Program-made: the position numbers and the translations under genes
Origin: Sciurus carolinensis
Taxonomy: Eukaryota > Chordata > Mammalia > Rodentia > Sciuridae
DNA length: 64,000 nucleotides
Assembly (NCBI RefSeq): GCF_902686445.1
Contig: NC_062221.1
Location: 37,092,575 to 37,156,574, forward strand
Reading direction: 5' to 3'
The notes under the pieces: model-generated
Told to the model about the DNA's origin: nothing
The model's input: only the letters and a program-made list of their open reading frames with translations
Databases searched by the model: none
Shown here: in pieces, positions 25,145 through 39,004 of the stretch
Position numbering within the stretch: position 1 is the first letter of the stretch
Layout of the letters: every line of letters starts with the position of its first letter

Positions 25145-25740
25145 TTGACTCTTAATTAGTGTACTACCAAATTTGGCCTGCAAATTTGGGGTATCTTCCA
25201 CCCATACTCCAGCAGCGAGCAGGTAATTCTTCATTCATAAACAGGAATCTGGGGGGTACCTCAGAGGGTGAACTTCTCAGATCTTAGCATATATGAAGAA
25301 GGAACTCAGTGTCTGCTGGCAGTGTTGGTCACTAATCAGGGAAATGAAATCTTACTTGTTTGGTGATGTTGGGAATGTTGATTATAAGTATGGGGAACAC
25401 ACATGGATTAGACTTTCATCTTACCCTATATTAATTTCAGATCGATTTAAGAATTAAAAGAAATAGGAAACAATATACCAATATTTATCAGCTTGAAGGA
25501 GAGGGAAAAATACAAGTAAACTTATATGATGCTAATAAAATCATTAATAGATTTGATTACATACAAGAAAAATTGTACATTAAAAATTTCACACAGAATT
25601 AAAAGGCAAACAAAACTGAAAACATACTTGCAATAAACACATTGAAAATATTAATTCTTAATCTATATTTATTTGGTTCTTTATATTATCTTATCCTTCT
25701 ATCTCCACTTCCTTTATTTGACTCTAGTTTCTGCATTTGA
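25145..25740. other. Spacer between unit A and the ERV
   Basis: AT-rich after 25400. No second LTR was recognised here, although a complete provirus would need one on this side. Confidence 0.5.
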
Positions 25741-26099
25741 GAGGAGTTGCAGAGGTGGAAATCACCCCAGGAACAAGACAGAGGTCTAGTAAAATATTGC
25801 TCTAGTGACTGGCCCTATTTACCTTTGGATCTAAGTCCAGGAGAGGAGGACAGGACTGAGAATTGAGATTCCATGCTGAGAAGGAAGTTTATCTGGGGAC
25901 AGTCTGTGAGAAAGTTTTCCAGGGTCTCCTCAAGTAGGACTTCAGTCACAGTAGCTATAAAGGAAGCCCCTGGGACCCATCATTGGGAACTGGTAGGTGA
26001 TGGTCCTGATCCATGCAGATTCTGAGGACATCTATACTTCTAATGGTTCCCCAACTCAGAGTAGAAGGCCTGGGAGGTCATCCAATAGGTGGTCAATGC

Positions 26100-27530
26100 A
26101 TCAGGGGACAGTCCTTTTTGAAATGGCCTTCTTTCCCTCAAGAGAAACAGGAGGTCAAGGAGTACCCCTGGACACCTGCTCACATGACTGCCATCAGTTC
26201 CCCATGTCATTTGTAATTCTTTTACTACTTCCCTAGGTCCCAGTTATAGAAGACTGCTGAGGCAGCCTGGACTAATTGGTCCAAGGTTTTGTCTACTTCC
26301 ACAGTCAGTTTTTGGAGTTTCCTCCATATGTCTGGAGCATATTGAATTAATAATTTGTCTTTAAGAATGATTTTCTCATCTGTGACCCTGCTCAATATCT
26401 GTGTGTTGGTTAGGTCCTCCTGGAACCTCCATAGAAAGGTAACTGTTGGCTCCTTTTCCCCTTGAATCACTGTGGCCAGCTGGATTTAATTGAAAGGCTT
26501 AACTTGGACTTTCCTCAATCCTTCTAATGCACAGTATATAAAGTGATGTCTGTCCCATTCATCTTTATCTCTCTCAGCTTCCCAGTTTGGTTCAGTGAAG
26601 GTAACTTCCTGACTCCCCTTGGCAGTGTTCCAACTCTTGCCAGCCTTGGTTGCTTTCTATCCCCCTGCTGTATCATGGTTGGTTCTTGTTTCGATAGCCC
26701 TCTCTCAGACCCTTTATTTTTCCAAAGAAGTTAAATTTTGACTCAAAAGCAACAGAACATGCTTCCATGCTAAGTCATAAAGATTCGATAATTGCTACAA
26801 GGTTTGAAGATATTGCTCTGGGTTTTTAGTGTACTTCCATAGGTCTTTATGTTCTTTAACTTAGTTAATAAAAGAGGAATCTGTACTATCTTAGGTCTGA
26901 ATCTCACCCTGGCATTACCCTGAGAGGAAATATGCCCTTAGCAGCAGATTTCCTAGCAACCTTGGGATCATAGGTGAAGTTTTCCCCTGGATAAGGAAGA
27001 CTGGGCTCTAATTCTTTCAAATTAGAATATAAAGGGGAAGCAGCCCTAGGACCTATTTTTCCTTAAGATGAGACGGAGGAAATTTCCTGTTTCACTGGTA
27101 AAGTTCCCTTTTCCTCTGTCAATAAGTTTTCTGTTCCATATATTTGGTGTCTGGCAGAGAGCAGCAGATTGTCACTAGGGTCTGAGGGTCAAATTTGCAA
27201 TTCTTTGCTAGTTCAGGATGATCTTTCAGATAAAAGAATAAATGTAATAAGGAACTTCATTCCACTTACCTTCCCGCCTCCAGAAAAGATCTAATTGCTG
27301 AATAGTACTGTAATTTAGGGTCCATCAGGTGGCCAATTTTCTCCATCTTCTAATGGGTATTGGGGCCAGGCCTCAGTGCAAAAGAAGATCAAAGACTTTC
27401 TCTTTAATTGGGGGTTCAAATTATCCCAATTTTTGAGCAGACAGGAGAGAGGTGAACCTTGTGGGATCTTGGAAGAATTGATCCCATCTGGAAACAAAAG
27501 AAACAAAAGGTCTTGGGAGTGGCCCAATTC
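26100..27530 (-). pseudogene. ERV gag remnant
   Basis: 27527-27315 on - resembles a matrix region (G-S-P-L then F-F-C-T-E-A-W-P). 26470-26225 resembles the C-terminal capsid region (A-P-D-I-W-R-K-L-Q). 26149-26107 has the spacing of a CCHC nucleocapsid zinc knuckle, C-x2-[stop]-x4-H-x4-C, in which the second Cys position is a TGA. The parts lie in different frames with stops between them. Confidence 0.75.
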
Positions 27531-28094
27531 CTACTTTACTCATTTGCAAATCTGGAGGAGTGGCTTTGGCCTGAGAATCAGGCAGACTGGATTGGCCCAG
27601 AATCTATACAAAGGCGACCATATCTGGGTAAGAGCTAGACACGTTTACACGTATTCTGAGGTCCACATCCCCAATACCCTTTTTGTAACTCAAATCTGTC
27701 TGATAATTTCATTCCCAGAAGCCAACTCATTCCCACCTTATTCCTATCAAAAAGAGATTCAGAATTCTCAGGAGAACAAGAATCTGAAGGGGTGGCATCT
27801 ATCTGTAAAAAGATTTATGCTGTAACCTGATACATGAGAGGCTACCTGACAACGAGACTCTAGTCTCCAGCAGGTGTCTCAGGATGGGAACTTCTCCACC
27901 TAAGGATGACAGCTTCTGATTTGGGAATAATCCAAGATGGCTGCAGAGGTTTCCAAATGTGTTGGTAGATGGGGAGCCACAGCACACAGGTGGGGGCAGG
28001 GGCAGGTGGACTTGGGTCCTTAAGCTCCATCTGAGTCCCTGTGGGTGGGTCTGCCTGGGTCCATATTGAAACTTCTGGGTGGGTGGGCCTGCTA

Positions 28095-28545
28095 GATTGT
28101 CAAACCAACATAGATGTCCTTCAATAGATGAATGGATAAAGAAACTGTGCTATGTATACACAATGGAATATTATTCAGTCATAAAAAATTATAGTATATA
28201 AAGGTAAATGGATGGAGTTGGAAAATATCAGACTAAGTGAATTAAACCAAAAAACCAAAGGCTGAATGTTTTCTCTGATAAGTGGATGATAATACATAAT
28301 GTGGGGGGAAGGGGGAAGGGGAGAATGGAGGTACTGTGGATTGTGTAGAGGGAAATGAGGGGAGGGAAGGGGGAAAAGGAAAGATAGTGGAGTGAGACAA
28401 ACACCATTACCCTATGTACATGTATGATTACATGAATGGTGTGAATCTACATTGTGTAAAATCATAGAAATGAAAAGTTGTACCCCATTTGTGTATAATA
28501 AATCAAAATGTAGTCTGAAAAAGTAAAATTAAATAAATAGAAATA
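28095..28545 (+). mobile_element. L1 3' end fragment inside the ERV leader
   Basis: Matches the last part of L1 ORF2 and the 3' UTR (compare 39180-39640) and ends in an A-rich tail. It is 5'-truncated, on + while the ERV is on -, so it came in later. Confidence 0.75.
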
Positions 28546-29418
28546 ATAATGATGAGAAATTGGTATATATCTTCATAAGCAGAATATTTCCTGGTGACAT
28601 AAAAAGTGCACTTGACCTTATTAAGACATATTTTTCCAATATAGTGATTGGATACTGGATAATCAGATCAATTATGCCTATATATGCACAAAATGACTCT
28701 TCTAAACATTATCCACCTCAGTTTCAAAAATATAATTTTAAGTGGTCTTAGATTAGTTTTTTCATTTCTTAGAAGAGACAAATCACAAATTGTTCTAAAA
28801 ATAAATAAATAAATAAATGAAGATTTATGCTGGAGTCTCTGAAATGAGGAGAATTCCCTGAACTAGAAACATGATCTCTCAGCCCATATTATTGGTCTTT
28901 TTTCTGTGCAAGGAGATTTCCAGTAGTTACTATAAATCAATCCCAGGAGAAGTCCTGTGATGGTCATAATAATATTCCCATTTTTCTTTTCTTCCTTTCT
29001 TTTGAAGGGTCTTTAAAGTCACAAGGGAAGGAGATATGTGGTTTCTAAAATGTCTCAAGAAAACAAAAAGTTTCTCTATGAAAGGGCCCTTTGATCAGGG
29101 GTGACTACCCTGACAAAAGGGACAAGGTCTCTGCATAAGATAAAATGAATTAGTCTTAAATGACAAACTGTGTTCCCATAAGGAGGAAAAGAAATATTGC
29201 TGATTCAGTCATGGACCAAGGGGACTATTACTCATGTTGTTGCTGAGAGAAGAGAAAGAGGAAACAAAAAACAGTGTGGGAATTCAGCTGTGCTAGTTGT
29301 GCCTGGGGTCTTCCCTGGCCTCAGAGAGTCACAGAAGTGCTGAAAGATCAGAGGTCACTTTCCAGGTCTCATCAGCCATTTAATATGATTGTTTCTAACC
29401 TTTGAGTTGATGGTTTCT

Positions 29419-29436
29419 ATCCCGGACGAGCCCCCA
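29419..29436 (-). other. Primer binding site for tRNA-Pro
   Basis: The - strand reads TGGGGGCTCGTCCGGGAT, the 18-nt complement of the tRNA-Pro 3' end used by many gammaretroviruses. It fixes both the orientation and the class of the element. Confidence 0.9.
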
Positions 29437-29437
29437 A

Positions 29438-29920
29438 TTCTCTTACCTTCTAGGGGTGCTGGGTTCACTGTCTTTATTCAGCAAAGCATTGACGAACAAG
29501 ACACAGAGATAGCAAGCAAGAAGTAGGTTTACTGCAAATGCAACAGAGGTACAGAGATAGACTTTTCTGAAGAGAAGGGGCCCCAGAGCTGGGAATCTGG
29601 TGAGGGAGTTTTGGCCTATTCTTTTTATGGTCTCTGGAATTTCCTCCTTTCCTCATCTCCTCCCCTATCCAAGTGCTCCTCACTGTTATGGATTGGTGAC
29701 CCTCTGTCCACATGTCTTTTTTTTTCTTTTTTCCTATTGGATTCCCTGCTTAGGAGTATGAGCGTGGAATTGTATCTCTGATTGGATTCCTCAATGTGTC
29801 ACAAAACAGAAAGTGGACCTCATCAAAAGAACCTCTACGTGCTCCTTGTTCTGGATCTGCCCCCGACCTCCTCACTCGCCATCTTGCCCTGACTGCCTAG
29901 GCCCTTCTATGTCTCCCTCA
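29438..29920 (-). repeat. ERV 5' LTR
   Basis: The - strand shows a TATA-like CATAAAAAG region near 29620-29630, an AATAAA at 29473-29478, and then the primer site at the expected short distance. The outer border at 29920 (TGAGGG on -) is a guess from the usual TG start. Confidence 0.6.
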
Positions 29921-29924
29921 CCCA

Positions 29925-30915
29925 CCTCCCTTCATTCTCATGTGCTGGGATAGTTTTCTTGGGTTGAATGTGTTTTGGCATGTACACTTAGGAGGAAGTG
30001 AAGCATGGGGAAGTACAGATTTAAAAAGGTAGGCAGTCATTGTAAGAAAATGGCAGTCAAGGAGTGAGGGAGTTGGAATGGAGCTTCTCAGGTTGGAAAG
30101 CAAAGATTGATGGACTTGTTTTCTCTCAATAGCAGAAAGTACCACTTGAAAAAAGAACTCAATGTAGTGAAGAGCAAGTCCTATGAGTATTTGTGGTGGG
30201 AAATTCAGGAAAAGAGAACAGTAAAGGGACACAGGGCTAAAATATTCAGATGTACTTAAGGAGACTAATCACAGAGACACTGTGCCTGGCTAGTGTGGAG
30301 GGAGAAAGGGTGAGCATGTTAGGAAATGAAGTCTGAAAGTTAGTGGGGCCATGGTAGAAATAGACTTACAGGAATCCTCAGTAAAGCATTTAACAGTGAA
30401 AAAGGTGAATCAACTTAAACAGATATTAGTAGAGCTTGACTAAGTATTTCATATTCTTTCATTTTTCCCATTCAACAAGTATTTGCTAATGTGTGCCAGG
30501 TACTTGACAGGACTTTGTCATGGATCATGAGGGGTGGGAGGGAGCCTTTGGTTCTACCTACCAGGCAAAAAAGACATGAGGTCAATTTTATTATTCTGAA
30601 TTTGGGATCCAGTATCAGAAAAGAGCAACATCAAAAAGTGTCATCAGATAAGACTCCAGGTGCCTGAGGATAAGAACTGCTCACATGTCCACCTTATGAT
30701 TAATCATGCTGGCAGTCCTCTATGCAGCCCAAAGCCACATAACATTCAGTATTGTCAGATTCTTTAGAAGTGCAAAATCTATTGTTCTATTAATATGCTT
30801 ATAATTTTCTATGGCATAAAATTTACAAAAAACAGCAAAAAGTATAGACCCCATTAAATAGAATAAGTGAAGTAATAATTCTGTACCATGAGGTCAAATA
30901 GGGAGAAAGCAAATA
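29925..30915. other. Spacer between the ERV and unit B
   Basis: No gene or clear repeat was recognised. Confidence 0.5.
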
Positions 30916-30919
30916 ATAA

Positions 30920-31122
30920 GTTGTTTTTTTGTTTGTTTGTTTGTTTGTTTGTTTGGTACCAGAGACTGAACCCAGTTGCACTTACAAAAAGCCCTTTTTA
31001 TTTTTTTATTGTGAGACAGGTTCTTGTTCAGTTGCTGAGACTGACCTCGAAATTGTCATTCTCATGCCTCAGCCTCCCATGCTACTGGGATTACAGTTTT
31101 ACTCCACCAAACCTACCAAATA
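30920..31122 (-). mobile_element. B1-dID SINE with (CAAA)n tail
   Basis: The + strand begins with a GTTT run (tail of the - strand element), then a reverse ID half and B1 body ending GGGATTACAGTTTTACTCCA. It lies at the left edge of unit B. Confidence 0.75.
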
Positions 31123-34100
31123 ATAACATTTAACTGCATCACATTGAAATCAAATTGTTATTCAAGGATCATTCCTCTTCCTTCCTGGAGGATTCTGGTG
31201 ACTTTAGAAGGAAGGACCTGGCATGCTGTCAAGAGAGGCCAGCAGGTTCTTCCAAACCACACAGTTCACTCTTCCTCCTTTACATTTCACACATGATGAC
31301 ATCAATCACTGATCATTATTCCAAAGTGTGGAGCCTTGTAGGGAGCTTTTCTGGAGGGAAACCCTCCTTTCTGTGACTGCCAGTCCATCTGAATGGTGAA
31401 CTTGCTCTACAGGGACTGGGATTTCCCACCTCTTCCCCTGACTTCTAGTTGCTCATTGATGCTATGGGGTCGCCCTTGGCAGCCCCATGATGGATGGGCC
31501 TCCTGACACTACCCCAAACTCTTCCCATTCCAGTCTCCATTGAGCAGAATCTCAGGACAGCATACACAGCATGGATGTATGGGAAGCCATTTCCCATGCC
31601 CTGGTGCCCCACTTGCAGTTTTCACCACCCACCCTGGACCTTCCACTTTTGTCCCTTTTGTAATATCTGTGTGGAGGTGAGTACTACTCCTCTCTTTTCG
31701 CTCACAATCTTCTCAAGGGGTACTGGGGCATGACCAGGAAACTCACATCATATGTGGGCCAGGGGTGGGTATGAGACTATCTTCCCAGATTGACCACAGT
31801 GGCTTGTAGCCACTTTTGGTTTCTTATATCTGTTACTGCCTCTGTGTCTGTCCTGAGAGGCTGGTTTTGTTTGCACAGGTGCTGACATGCAAAGGGCATC
31901 ACATGTGTGCTGAGCCTGGTGGAGTCAGGGGGAGGAAAGGCAGACTCTGTCCCATCCCCTGGCTTGCTGATACCAGATACCCAGAACCTTAGGCCAGCTT
32001 CTGCCCTGTTCTGGAAATCTTTACCTATCTTCCTCTGGGTGTCCAAGTTGAAGAATTTCCTGGGAGTTGAGTGCATGTGTTTCCAAGTGCAGAAGGCTGA
32101 CTGGGCGAGAGAGTTCTTTACATCCTTACCAGTATCTGAGAATATGGAGGCCAAGAGTTATTTTATATCCTGTTCAAAATGACACCAGGTTGGTCTTGTC
32201 TCTAAGCAGAAGTGACCGATTGGGCCATGGAGTCCTCACTATGCTCTAACCATGGAATTGTCAGGTAGGACGAAGAGCAGGCCACCTAGGGGGCCAGGAT
32301 GTGAGAGACCTGAGCCTTTGCAGGTGATGGAGGCCAGGCCAGACAAACCCTCTGCTTCCCTAGGACTTTGACCACTGCACATGGGTCAACAACTGTGTGG
32401 GTCCCTGTAACATCAGAATCTTCATGCTGCTGCTGGGGTCCCTTTGTTTGTAACTTGCTGCCCTGCTGGTGACCTGTGTGGCCTTCCTTGCATGCACCAG
32501 AGATCTGCCATTCTCCTGGGACAAAATCATGGCTTATCCACACAGTGCCAAGGACCCACATTGGGAGAGCATTCTTGTGGGGAGGTAAGGGTGGACAGTT
32601 CAGGTGCAGGGTCAATGAGAGCTGAGTTGATGTGGGTGGTGTCAGAGGGAAAAGCCCCATTGGGAGGACATGTCAAGTACATGATGAAGGGTTGTGGGGT
32701 CAGGGAGATAGGTGGGTAGGGTGGATTGTGGGTCTAAGAATCTAGCAGGGCCAGGCAAAGGGGTAATGGAAATAGAAAAGGGCCTGGCAGGAGGAAAGCA
32801 TGGCTGAGTGAGTTTTCCCTTAGGTGTACTGAACTAAGAGTCCAGTCCATGAAGGAAGTGTAGGAGGGTGGGGCTTTATGAGTGTGGGGCCAGGGAGGTC
32901 AAAGTGGGCTAGAGGGGTGGGGCCATGGAGGAACTGTGGGTCTGCTTGGCTTCTTAACCCTTGCACAGCTTCCTAGTGACTCTACCCACCATCTGCGCCC
33001 TTTTCCCACTCATCCTGGGGCTGCTGTTGCAGGCCATGATGGTGAGTACTGCCAGGGGTCCCTGTGGGTTGCAGATAAGTGGTGCCCAGTATTTGTGCCA
33101 CACTATTTGGCTGTGTGGAGACATCTTACATGTCCCAGATTTGGCACTTCTTTGAGTTCTCCACGGCCCTTGACCCTCATGGTGCCTCATTAGTCCATCT
33201 AGACCCACCTCTTTAAATGCAGCTCAGATCTGTCCTCCCCTTAAAGCTCCGTGGTCTTTGTCCCTCCTGGGTGCATTATTTGGAGAACCTACCTTGTGTT
33301 AGGGAGTGTGCTATTTGACAGATGGTTTTAGTAAGTGCATCCCACATTGTGTGGATAAGCAACCCGCAATCAGAATAACATAGGGAGACACCCAGAACAC
33401 TCCTAGAAGGGCTCAGTCTGAGTGGTGCAGCAGACTGGAAGAAACAGAGTTTGGTGAGGTCTTCACTGTAGAGTAGGACAGGGCCCTCTACATGTCCTAG
33501 ATGTGATTTGGAGAAGCAGAGGACAGGAGGGCATTGGCTGTGAGAGGAACCCCCGTATGAAAGTGTAAGACATGAAATCCAGAAAGTAGGATGTGAATGG
33601 ATGGATGAGGATAAGGATCTAATCCAAGCACAAGGTGGCAAGGGATATGAAATTGATGCCATGTGTCAGGAGGTCAATATTAAAAAGATCCAGAAATTCA
33701 AAAATGGAATTTAGTCTGGAAGAAGTAGAAACCTGGAAGTCATAGTAGGATTTTTTTTTTTTAAGTAATTTGCTAAAAATTTGCATACAGTAAAATTCAC
33801 CATTCAGTCTACAGTTAGGGATTTTGACAAATGGATAAGTCCTGCACTTGCCACCATGATCGACGTTGGGTCAGTGGCATTGCCCTAGAAAATTCTTTCT
33901 TCATCTTTTGTTGTCAATTTCTTTCCTGCTTGCTTCTAATTTTTCTTTCTCCAGAAGCAGTTATAAATGGAGTCATACGGAGGTTTCAAGATGGCAGACG
34001 AGAGTGTAACTGCATCTCCTGTCACTCCAGAACTCAGGATTCAAGAAGGGGAGGTATTAAGAGACTCAGACCAACTCAAAGACGCTGGTGAGTCACTCCC

Positions 34101-34479
34101 ACTGGGTGAAGTTCGGCCCAGGCAGCTGGCCAGGACAGTGGGCAGCTTCTTGGAGCAGGGCAGGGTGGCAAGAGGCTTTCCCGAGCAGCCCGGCTCCATC
34201 TGGCAGCAGACCTGGTCCACAGCCAGCTTCTTAGAACAGACCCGCCTAGTGAGGGGCTTTCTGAGCACACCTATCCCCCAGGCCTGCACCCAGTGGCAGG
34301 CTAGGGGCAGCTTTCTTTGGAAGCATTTCATTATCAAGTTCCTCCAAGACTTCAGGCTACTGAAGGCTACGAGTTGATATACTGGAAATCTACAGGGACA
34401 CTATAAGTCAATAGAGGAAATCTGCAATATCTCATAGTCCCACTGATACCTGACCAATAGGAGAAAACAAGGGAAGAAA

Positions 34480-35515
34480 ATGTCCCAAACAAAGCTAGAT
34501 ACTATATCAACAAAACCCAATGACAGCACAGCAGAAGAAATGTCAGAAAGGGAGTTCAGAATGTACATAATTAAAATGATCAGAGAAACAAATGAGGAGA
34601 TGAACAATCAAATGCAGGCATTGAAGGATGAGATGAAAGAGCAATTGCAGGCATGAAATGATTGCACCAATCAACAGTTAAAAGAGCAAATACGGGAAGC
34701 AAAAGATCATTTCAATAAAGAGTTAGAGATGCTGAAAAAAAAACAAACAGAAATCCTTGAAATGAAGGAAACAATAAACCAAATTAAAAACTCCATAGAA
34801 AGCATAATCAATAGGATAGATCACCTGGAAGACAGAACATCAGACATTGAAACAAAATTTTAATCTTGAAAACAAAATTGACCAAACAGAGACCATGGTA
34901 AGAAATCATGAACAGAATCTACAAGAATTATGGGATATCATTTAAAGATCAAATTAAGAATTATTGGGATTGAGGAAGGCACAGATATCCAAACCAAAGG
35001 AATGAACAATCTATTCAATGAAATAATATCAGAAAATTTCCCAAATCTGAAGATTTAAATGGAAAATCAAGTACAAGAGGCTTATAGAACTCCAAATACA
35101 CAAAATTACAACAGACACACACCAAGGCACATTATTATGAAAATACCTAACATATAAAATAAAGACAGAATCTTAAAGGCTGTGAGAGAAAAGAATCAAA
35201 TTAAATTCAGGGGGAAAACAATAAGGATATCAGCAGATTTTTCAACCCAGACCCTAAAAGCTAGAAAGGCCTGGATCAACATTTATCAAGCCCTGAAAGT
35301 AAATGGATGCCAACCAAGAATCTAATACCCAGAAAAACATACCTTCAGATTTGATGATGAAATAAAATCCTTTCAAAATAAACAAAAACTAAAAGAATTT
35401 ACAAAAAGATAGCCAACATTAGAGAACATTCTCAGCAAAATATTCCATGAGGAAGAGATGAAAAAGAATGATGCAAATCAGCAAAGGGAGGAAGAGCCTA
35501 AAGAAATAGCTAAAT
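34480..35515 (+). pseudogene. L1 ORF1 remnant
   Basis: From the ATG at 34480 the frame is rich in Glu, Lys, Asn and Gln, as in the coiled-coil part of L1 ORF1p (RNA-binding chaperone). A TGA at 34654-34656 cuts it after 58 codons. The coiled-coil-like sequence continues beyond with further stops, so no full ORF1p can be made. Confidence 0.7.
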
Positions 35516-35548
35516 AAAGGAGAAACCAAGTCGTGTCAAAAAGCAAAA

Positions 35549-38500
35549 ATGAGCCAAAAGACTGGAAATACAAATCATATCTCAATAACAACCCTGAATG
35601 TTAATGTCCTGAACTCATCAATCAAAAGACATAGACTGGCAGATTGGATTAAAAAGAAAAATCCAACAATATACTGCCTGCAAGAGACTCATCTCATAGA
35701 AAGAGATACCCATAGACTAAAGGAGAAAAGATGGGGAAAAACATACCATGCACACGGACACAGCAAAAAAGCTGGAGTATCCATCCTCATTAATGTGGAC
35801 TTCAAGCCAAAACTAGTCAGAAGGGATAAAGAAGGACATTACATGCTGCTTAAGGGAAGCATAAATCAGCAAGACATAACAATCATAAATATCAATGCCC
35901 CGAACATTGGCTCATCCATGTACGTCAAACAAATCCTTCTCAATTCCAGAAATCAAATAGACCACAACACAATAATACTAGGCGATTTTAACACACCTCT
36001 CTCACCACTGGATAGATCGTCCAAACAAAAATTGAATAAAGAAACCATAGATCTCAATAACACAATCAACAATTTAGACTTAACCGACATATGTAGAATA
36101 TACCATCCAACAAAGAACGAATACACCTTATTCTCAGCAGCACATGGATCCTTCTCTAAAATAGACTATATTTTATGATACAAAGCTACTGTTAGCAAAT
36201 ACAAGAAGATACAGATACTACCTTGTATTTTATCAGATCATAATGGATTGAAATTAGAAATAAATGACAGAATAAAAAACAGAAACTTCTCCAATACCTG
36301 GAGATTAAACAATACACTATTTTATGATGAATGGATAACAGAAGACATCAGGAGGGAAATAAAAAAATTCTTAGAAGTGAACGAGAACAAAGACACATCA
36401 TATCAAAATCTCTGGGACACTATGAAAGCAGTACTTAGAGGAAGATTTATTTCATGGGGCACATTCAACAAAAGAAGTGGAAATGAACAAATAAACGACT
36501 TAACACTATAGCTCAAAGCGCTAGAAAAAGAAGAGCAGACCAATACCAAAAGTAGTAGAAGACAGGAAATAGTTAAAATCAGAGCCGAAATCAACGAAAT
36601 TGAAACAAAAAAAAAAAACAATTGGAAAAATTAACAAAATAAATAGTTGGTTCTTTGAAAAAATAAACAAAATTGATAAACCTTAGCCACACTAACAAAG
36701 AGAAAGAGGGAGAAAACTCAAATTACTAAAATTCAGAATGAAAAAGGAAATATCACTACAGACACGAGTGAAATACAAAACATAATTAGAAGCTATTTTG
36801 AAAATCTATACTGCAACAAAACAGAAAACCTCGAAGACATCAACAAATTTCTAGAGACATATGAATTACCTAAACTGAACGAGGAGGACATACACAACTT
36901 AAATAAATCAATTTCAAGCAATGAAATAGAAGAGGTCATCAAAAGCCTACCAACAAAGAAAAGTCCGGGACCAGATGGGTTCTCAGCCGAGTTCTACAAA
37001 ACCTTTAAAGAAGAGCTCATTGAAATATTCCTCAAGGTATTCCATGAAATAGAAGAGGAGGGAACCCTCCCAAACTCATTCTATGAAGCCAATATCACCC
37101 TGATACCTAAACCAGACAGAGACACATCGAGGAAAGAAAATTTGAGACCAATATCCTTAATGAACATAGATGCAAAAATTCTCAACAAAATCTTAGCAAA
37201 TTGCATACAATAATATATTAAAAAGATAGTGCACCATGATCAAGTGGATTTTATCCCAGGGATGCAAGGTGGGTTCAACATTCGGAAATCAATAAATGTC
37301 ATTCACCATATCAACAGATTTAAAGTTTAAGAATCACATGATTATTTCAATAGATGCAGAAAAAGCATTCAATAAAATACAGCATCCCTTCATGCTCAAA
37401 ACACTAGAAAAAAATGGGGTAGTGGGAACGTTCCTTAACATTATAAAGACCATCTACGCTAAGCCCATGGCCAATATCATTCTAAATGGTGAAAAACTGA
37501 AAGTGTTTCCCCTAAAAACTGGAACAAGGCAGGGATGCCCTCTTTCACCACTTCTGTTCAACATTGTCCTTGAGACTCTAGCCAGAGCAATTAGACAAAC
37601 CAAAGAATTTAAAGTGATACGAATTGGAAAAGAGGAACTCAAACTATCCCTGTTTGCTGATGACATGATTATATATTTAGAGGAACCAGGAAATTCCACC
37701 AGAAAACTTTTAGAACTCATAAGTGAATTCAGTAAAATAGCAGGTTACAAGGTCAATGCTCATAAATCCAATGCATTTTTATACATAAGTGATGAATCTT
37801 CAGAAAGAGAAATTAGGAAAACTACCCCATTCACAATAGCATCAAAAAAATAAAATACTTGGGAATCAATCTCACAAAAGAGGTGAAAGATCTCTACAAT
37901 GAGAACTACAGAACACTAAAGAAAGAAATTAAAGAAAACCTTAGAAAATGGAAAGATCTCCCATATTCCTGGATAGGCAGAATTAATATTGTCAAAATGG
38001 CCATACTACCTAAAGTGCTATACAGATTCAATGCAATTCCAATTAAAATCCCAATGATGTACCTTGCAGAAATAGAGCAAGCAATTATGAAATTCATCTG
38101 GAAGAATAAAAAACCTGGAATAGCTAAAACAAACCTAAGTAGCAAGAGCGAAGCAATTTGGGAGTATCGCAATACCAGATTTTCAACTATACTACAAAGC
38201 AATAGTGACAAAAACAGCATGGTATTGGTACCAAAATAGACAGGTAAATCAATGGTACAGAATAGAGGACATGGACACAAACCCAAATGAATACAATTTT
38301 TCCCTACTAGACAAAGGTTCCAAAAATATTCAATGGAGAAAAGATAGCCTCTTCAACAAATGGTGCTGGGAAAACTGGAAAACCATATGCAACAGAATGA
38401 AATTAAACCCATATCTCTCACCCTACACAAAACTCAACTCAAAATGGATCAAGGACCTCGGAATCAGACCAGAGACCCTGCATCTTATAGAAGAAAAAAT

Positions 38501-39004
38501 AGGTCCAAATCTTCAACTTGTTGGCTTAGGATCAGACTTCCTTAACAGGACTCCCATAGCACAAGAAATAAAAGCAAGAATCAACAACTGGGATAGATTC
38601 AAACTAAAAAGCTTTCTCTCAGCAAAGGAAACTATCAGCAATGTGAAGAGAGAGCCTACAGAGTGGGAGAATATCTTTGCCACTCATACTTCAGATAGAG
38701 TGTTAATTTCCAGAATCTATAAAGAAGTCAAAAACCTCTACACCAAGAATACAAATAACCCAATTGACAAATGGGCTAAGAAAATGAACAGACACTTCAC
38801 AGAAGAAGATGTACAAGCAATCAACAGATATATGAAAAAATGTTCAACATCTCTAGTAATAAGGGAAATGCAAATCAAAACTACCCTAAGATTTCATCTC
38901 ACCCCAATTAGAATGGCGATTATCAAGAATACAAGCAACAACAGATGTTGGCGAGGATGTGGGGAAAAAGGTACACTCATACATTGCTGGTGGGTTTCAA
39001 ATTA
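35549..39004 (+). pseudogene. L1 ORF2 remnant (endonuclease and reverse transcriptase)
   Basis: 35549-36178 encodes the endonuclease half, with Q-E-T-H and G-D-F-N motifs, and ends in a TGA at 36176 where reading should go on. Later frames 36248-36511, 37296-37853, 37859-38239 and 38205-39005 continue the protein with stops and shifts. The reverse transcriptase F-A-D-D box is at 37653-37664. ORF2p nicks target DNA and copies L1 RNA; this copy cannot make it whole. Confidence 0.85.

Larger units (their letters stand above)
25740..29920 (-). mobile_element. Truncated class I endogenous retrovirus (gammaretrovirus-like)
   Basis: Reading on -, from high to low coordinates: a 5' LTR, a tRNA-Pro primer binding site, a leader split by an L1 piece (28095-28545), then gag remnants to about 26.1 kb. 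No protease, polymerase, envelope or second LTR was recognised below 25.7 kb. The frames carry many stops; it is an old, non-functional relic. Confidence 0.75.

Noticed and set aside
24633..25159. Cys-Val-rich open frames
   Set aside because: Translations of (GT)n microsatellites.
37296..37853. Host reverse-transcriptase gene
   Set aside because: It is part of a broken L1 ORF2 with stops and shifts on both sides.
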